Below, one piece after another: positions 13,253 through 13,295 of a DNA stretch of 13,295 nt (position 1 is its first letter; the number at the start of each line of letters is the position of its first letter). The position numbers and the translations under genes are program-made. The stretch is from positions 1-13,295 of the forward strand of contig CAZXZY010000021.1 in NCBI GenBank assembly GCA_964645825.1, read 5' to 3'. The notes below the pieces were generated by a model, which did not search any database, had not been told where the DNA came from, and worked only from the letters and a program-made list of their open reading frames with translations. This stretch comes from JABIAL01 sp964645825 (GTDB taxonomy: Bacteria > Patescibacteriota > Patescibacteriia > UBA1558 > GWA2-36-10).

Positions 13253-13295
13253 AATAAGTTTAGTAATTTTTATTATAATTATTATTTTATTATTT
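13236..13295 (+). CDS. Start of a following gene, cut by the window edge (possibly the separate ComEC hydrolase domain)
   Basis: An open frame begins with ATG at 13236, overlaps the end of comEC by 17 bases, and stays open to the last base. Its 20 visible codons encode MQKIIKIS followed by an unbroken hydrophobic run rich in Ile and Leu, like a signal peptide or membrane anchor. The overlap suggests translational coupling to comEC. Because comEC lacks its metallo-beta-lactamase domain, the natural expectation is that this gene supplies it as an exported protein, but none of that domain is visible. Confidence 0.5.
   Translation, partial: MQKIIKISLVIFIIIIILLF

Noticed and set aside
1..13295. 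tRNA or rRNA genes, CRISPR arrays, insertion sequences, prophage or attachment sites
   Set aside because: I looked for cloverleaf-like and repeat-spacer patterns, transposase motifs and flanking repeats and saw none.

Overview
The window reads as one stretch of a small, AT-rich bacterial genome, most likely a member of the Candidate Phyla Radiation / Patescibacteria (Parcubacteria-like). This assignment is an inference. It rests on the gene order ybeY-dgkA-ftsA-ftsZ-nrdR, several membrane-anchored proteins with thrombospondin type-3 (calcium-binding) repeats, mostly weak or absent Shine-Dalgarno sequences, and a ComEC that ends before its metallo-beta-lactamase domain. All 14 complete genes lie on the plus strand. 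Thirteen end in TAA, one in TAG and none in TGA. The standard bacterial code fits, and the window itself encodes RF2.

Layout. Positions 1-2169 hold two overlapping genes for single-pass membrane proteins with extracellular thrombospondin type-3 repeats; the second also has a pseudopilin-like domain and a PsbP-like domain. They run by overlap into ybeY (rRNA maturation) and dgkA (undecaprenol/diacylglycerol kinase). A strong promoter at 2959-2987, overlaid by a perfect palindrome, starts the division and regulation group ftsA-ftsZ-nrdR. The 245-base gap after nrdR is fully structured: a compact cobalamin riboswitch aptamer, a candidate antiterminator, and an intrinsic terminator. Behind this switch lie a secreted 583-residue protein built like transcobalamin (alpha/alpha barrel repeats plus DUF4430) and a small membrane-anchored Ig-like protein. 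A separate promoter then drives a small membrane protein and prfB (RF2). After that come a probably leaderless gene for a surface protein with three internal repeats, a 76-residue helical protein bracketed by two terminators, the membrane part of comEC, and the start of a following gene that is probably the detached ComEC hydrolase domain.

The most notable content is the vitamin B12 unit at 6003-8519. The RNA sensor and the protein it controls point independently to the same ligand. The simplest reading is that an organism which cannot make cobalamin captures it at the cell surface with a transcobalamin-like protein and turns this capture off when B12 is plentiful. No B12 transporter is visible here. 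The nearby nrdR suggests, but does not prove, that the demand for B12 comes from a class II ribonucleotide reductase.
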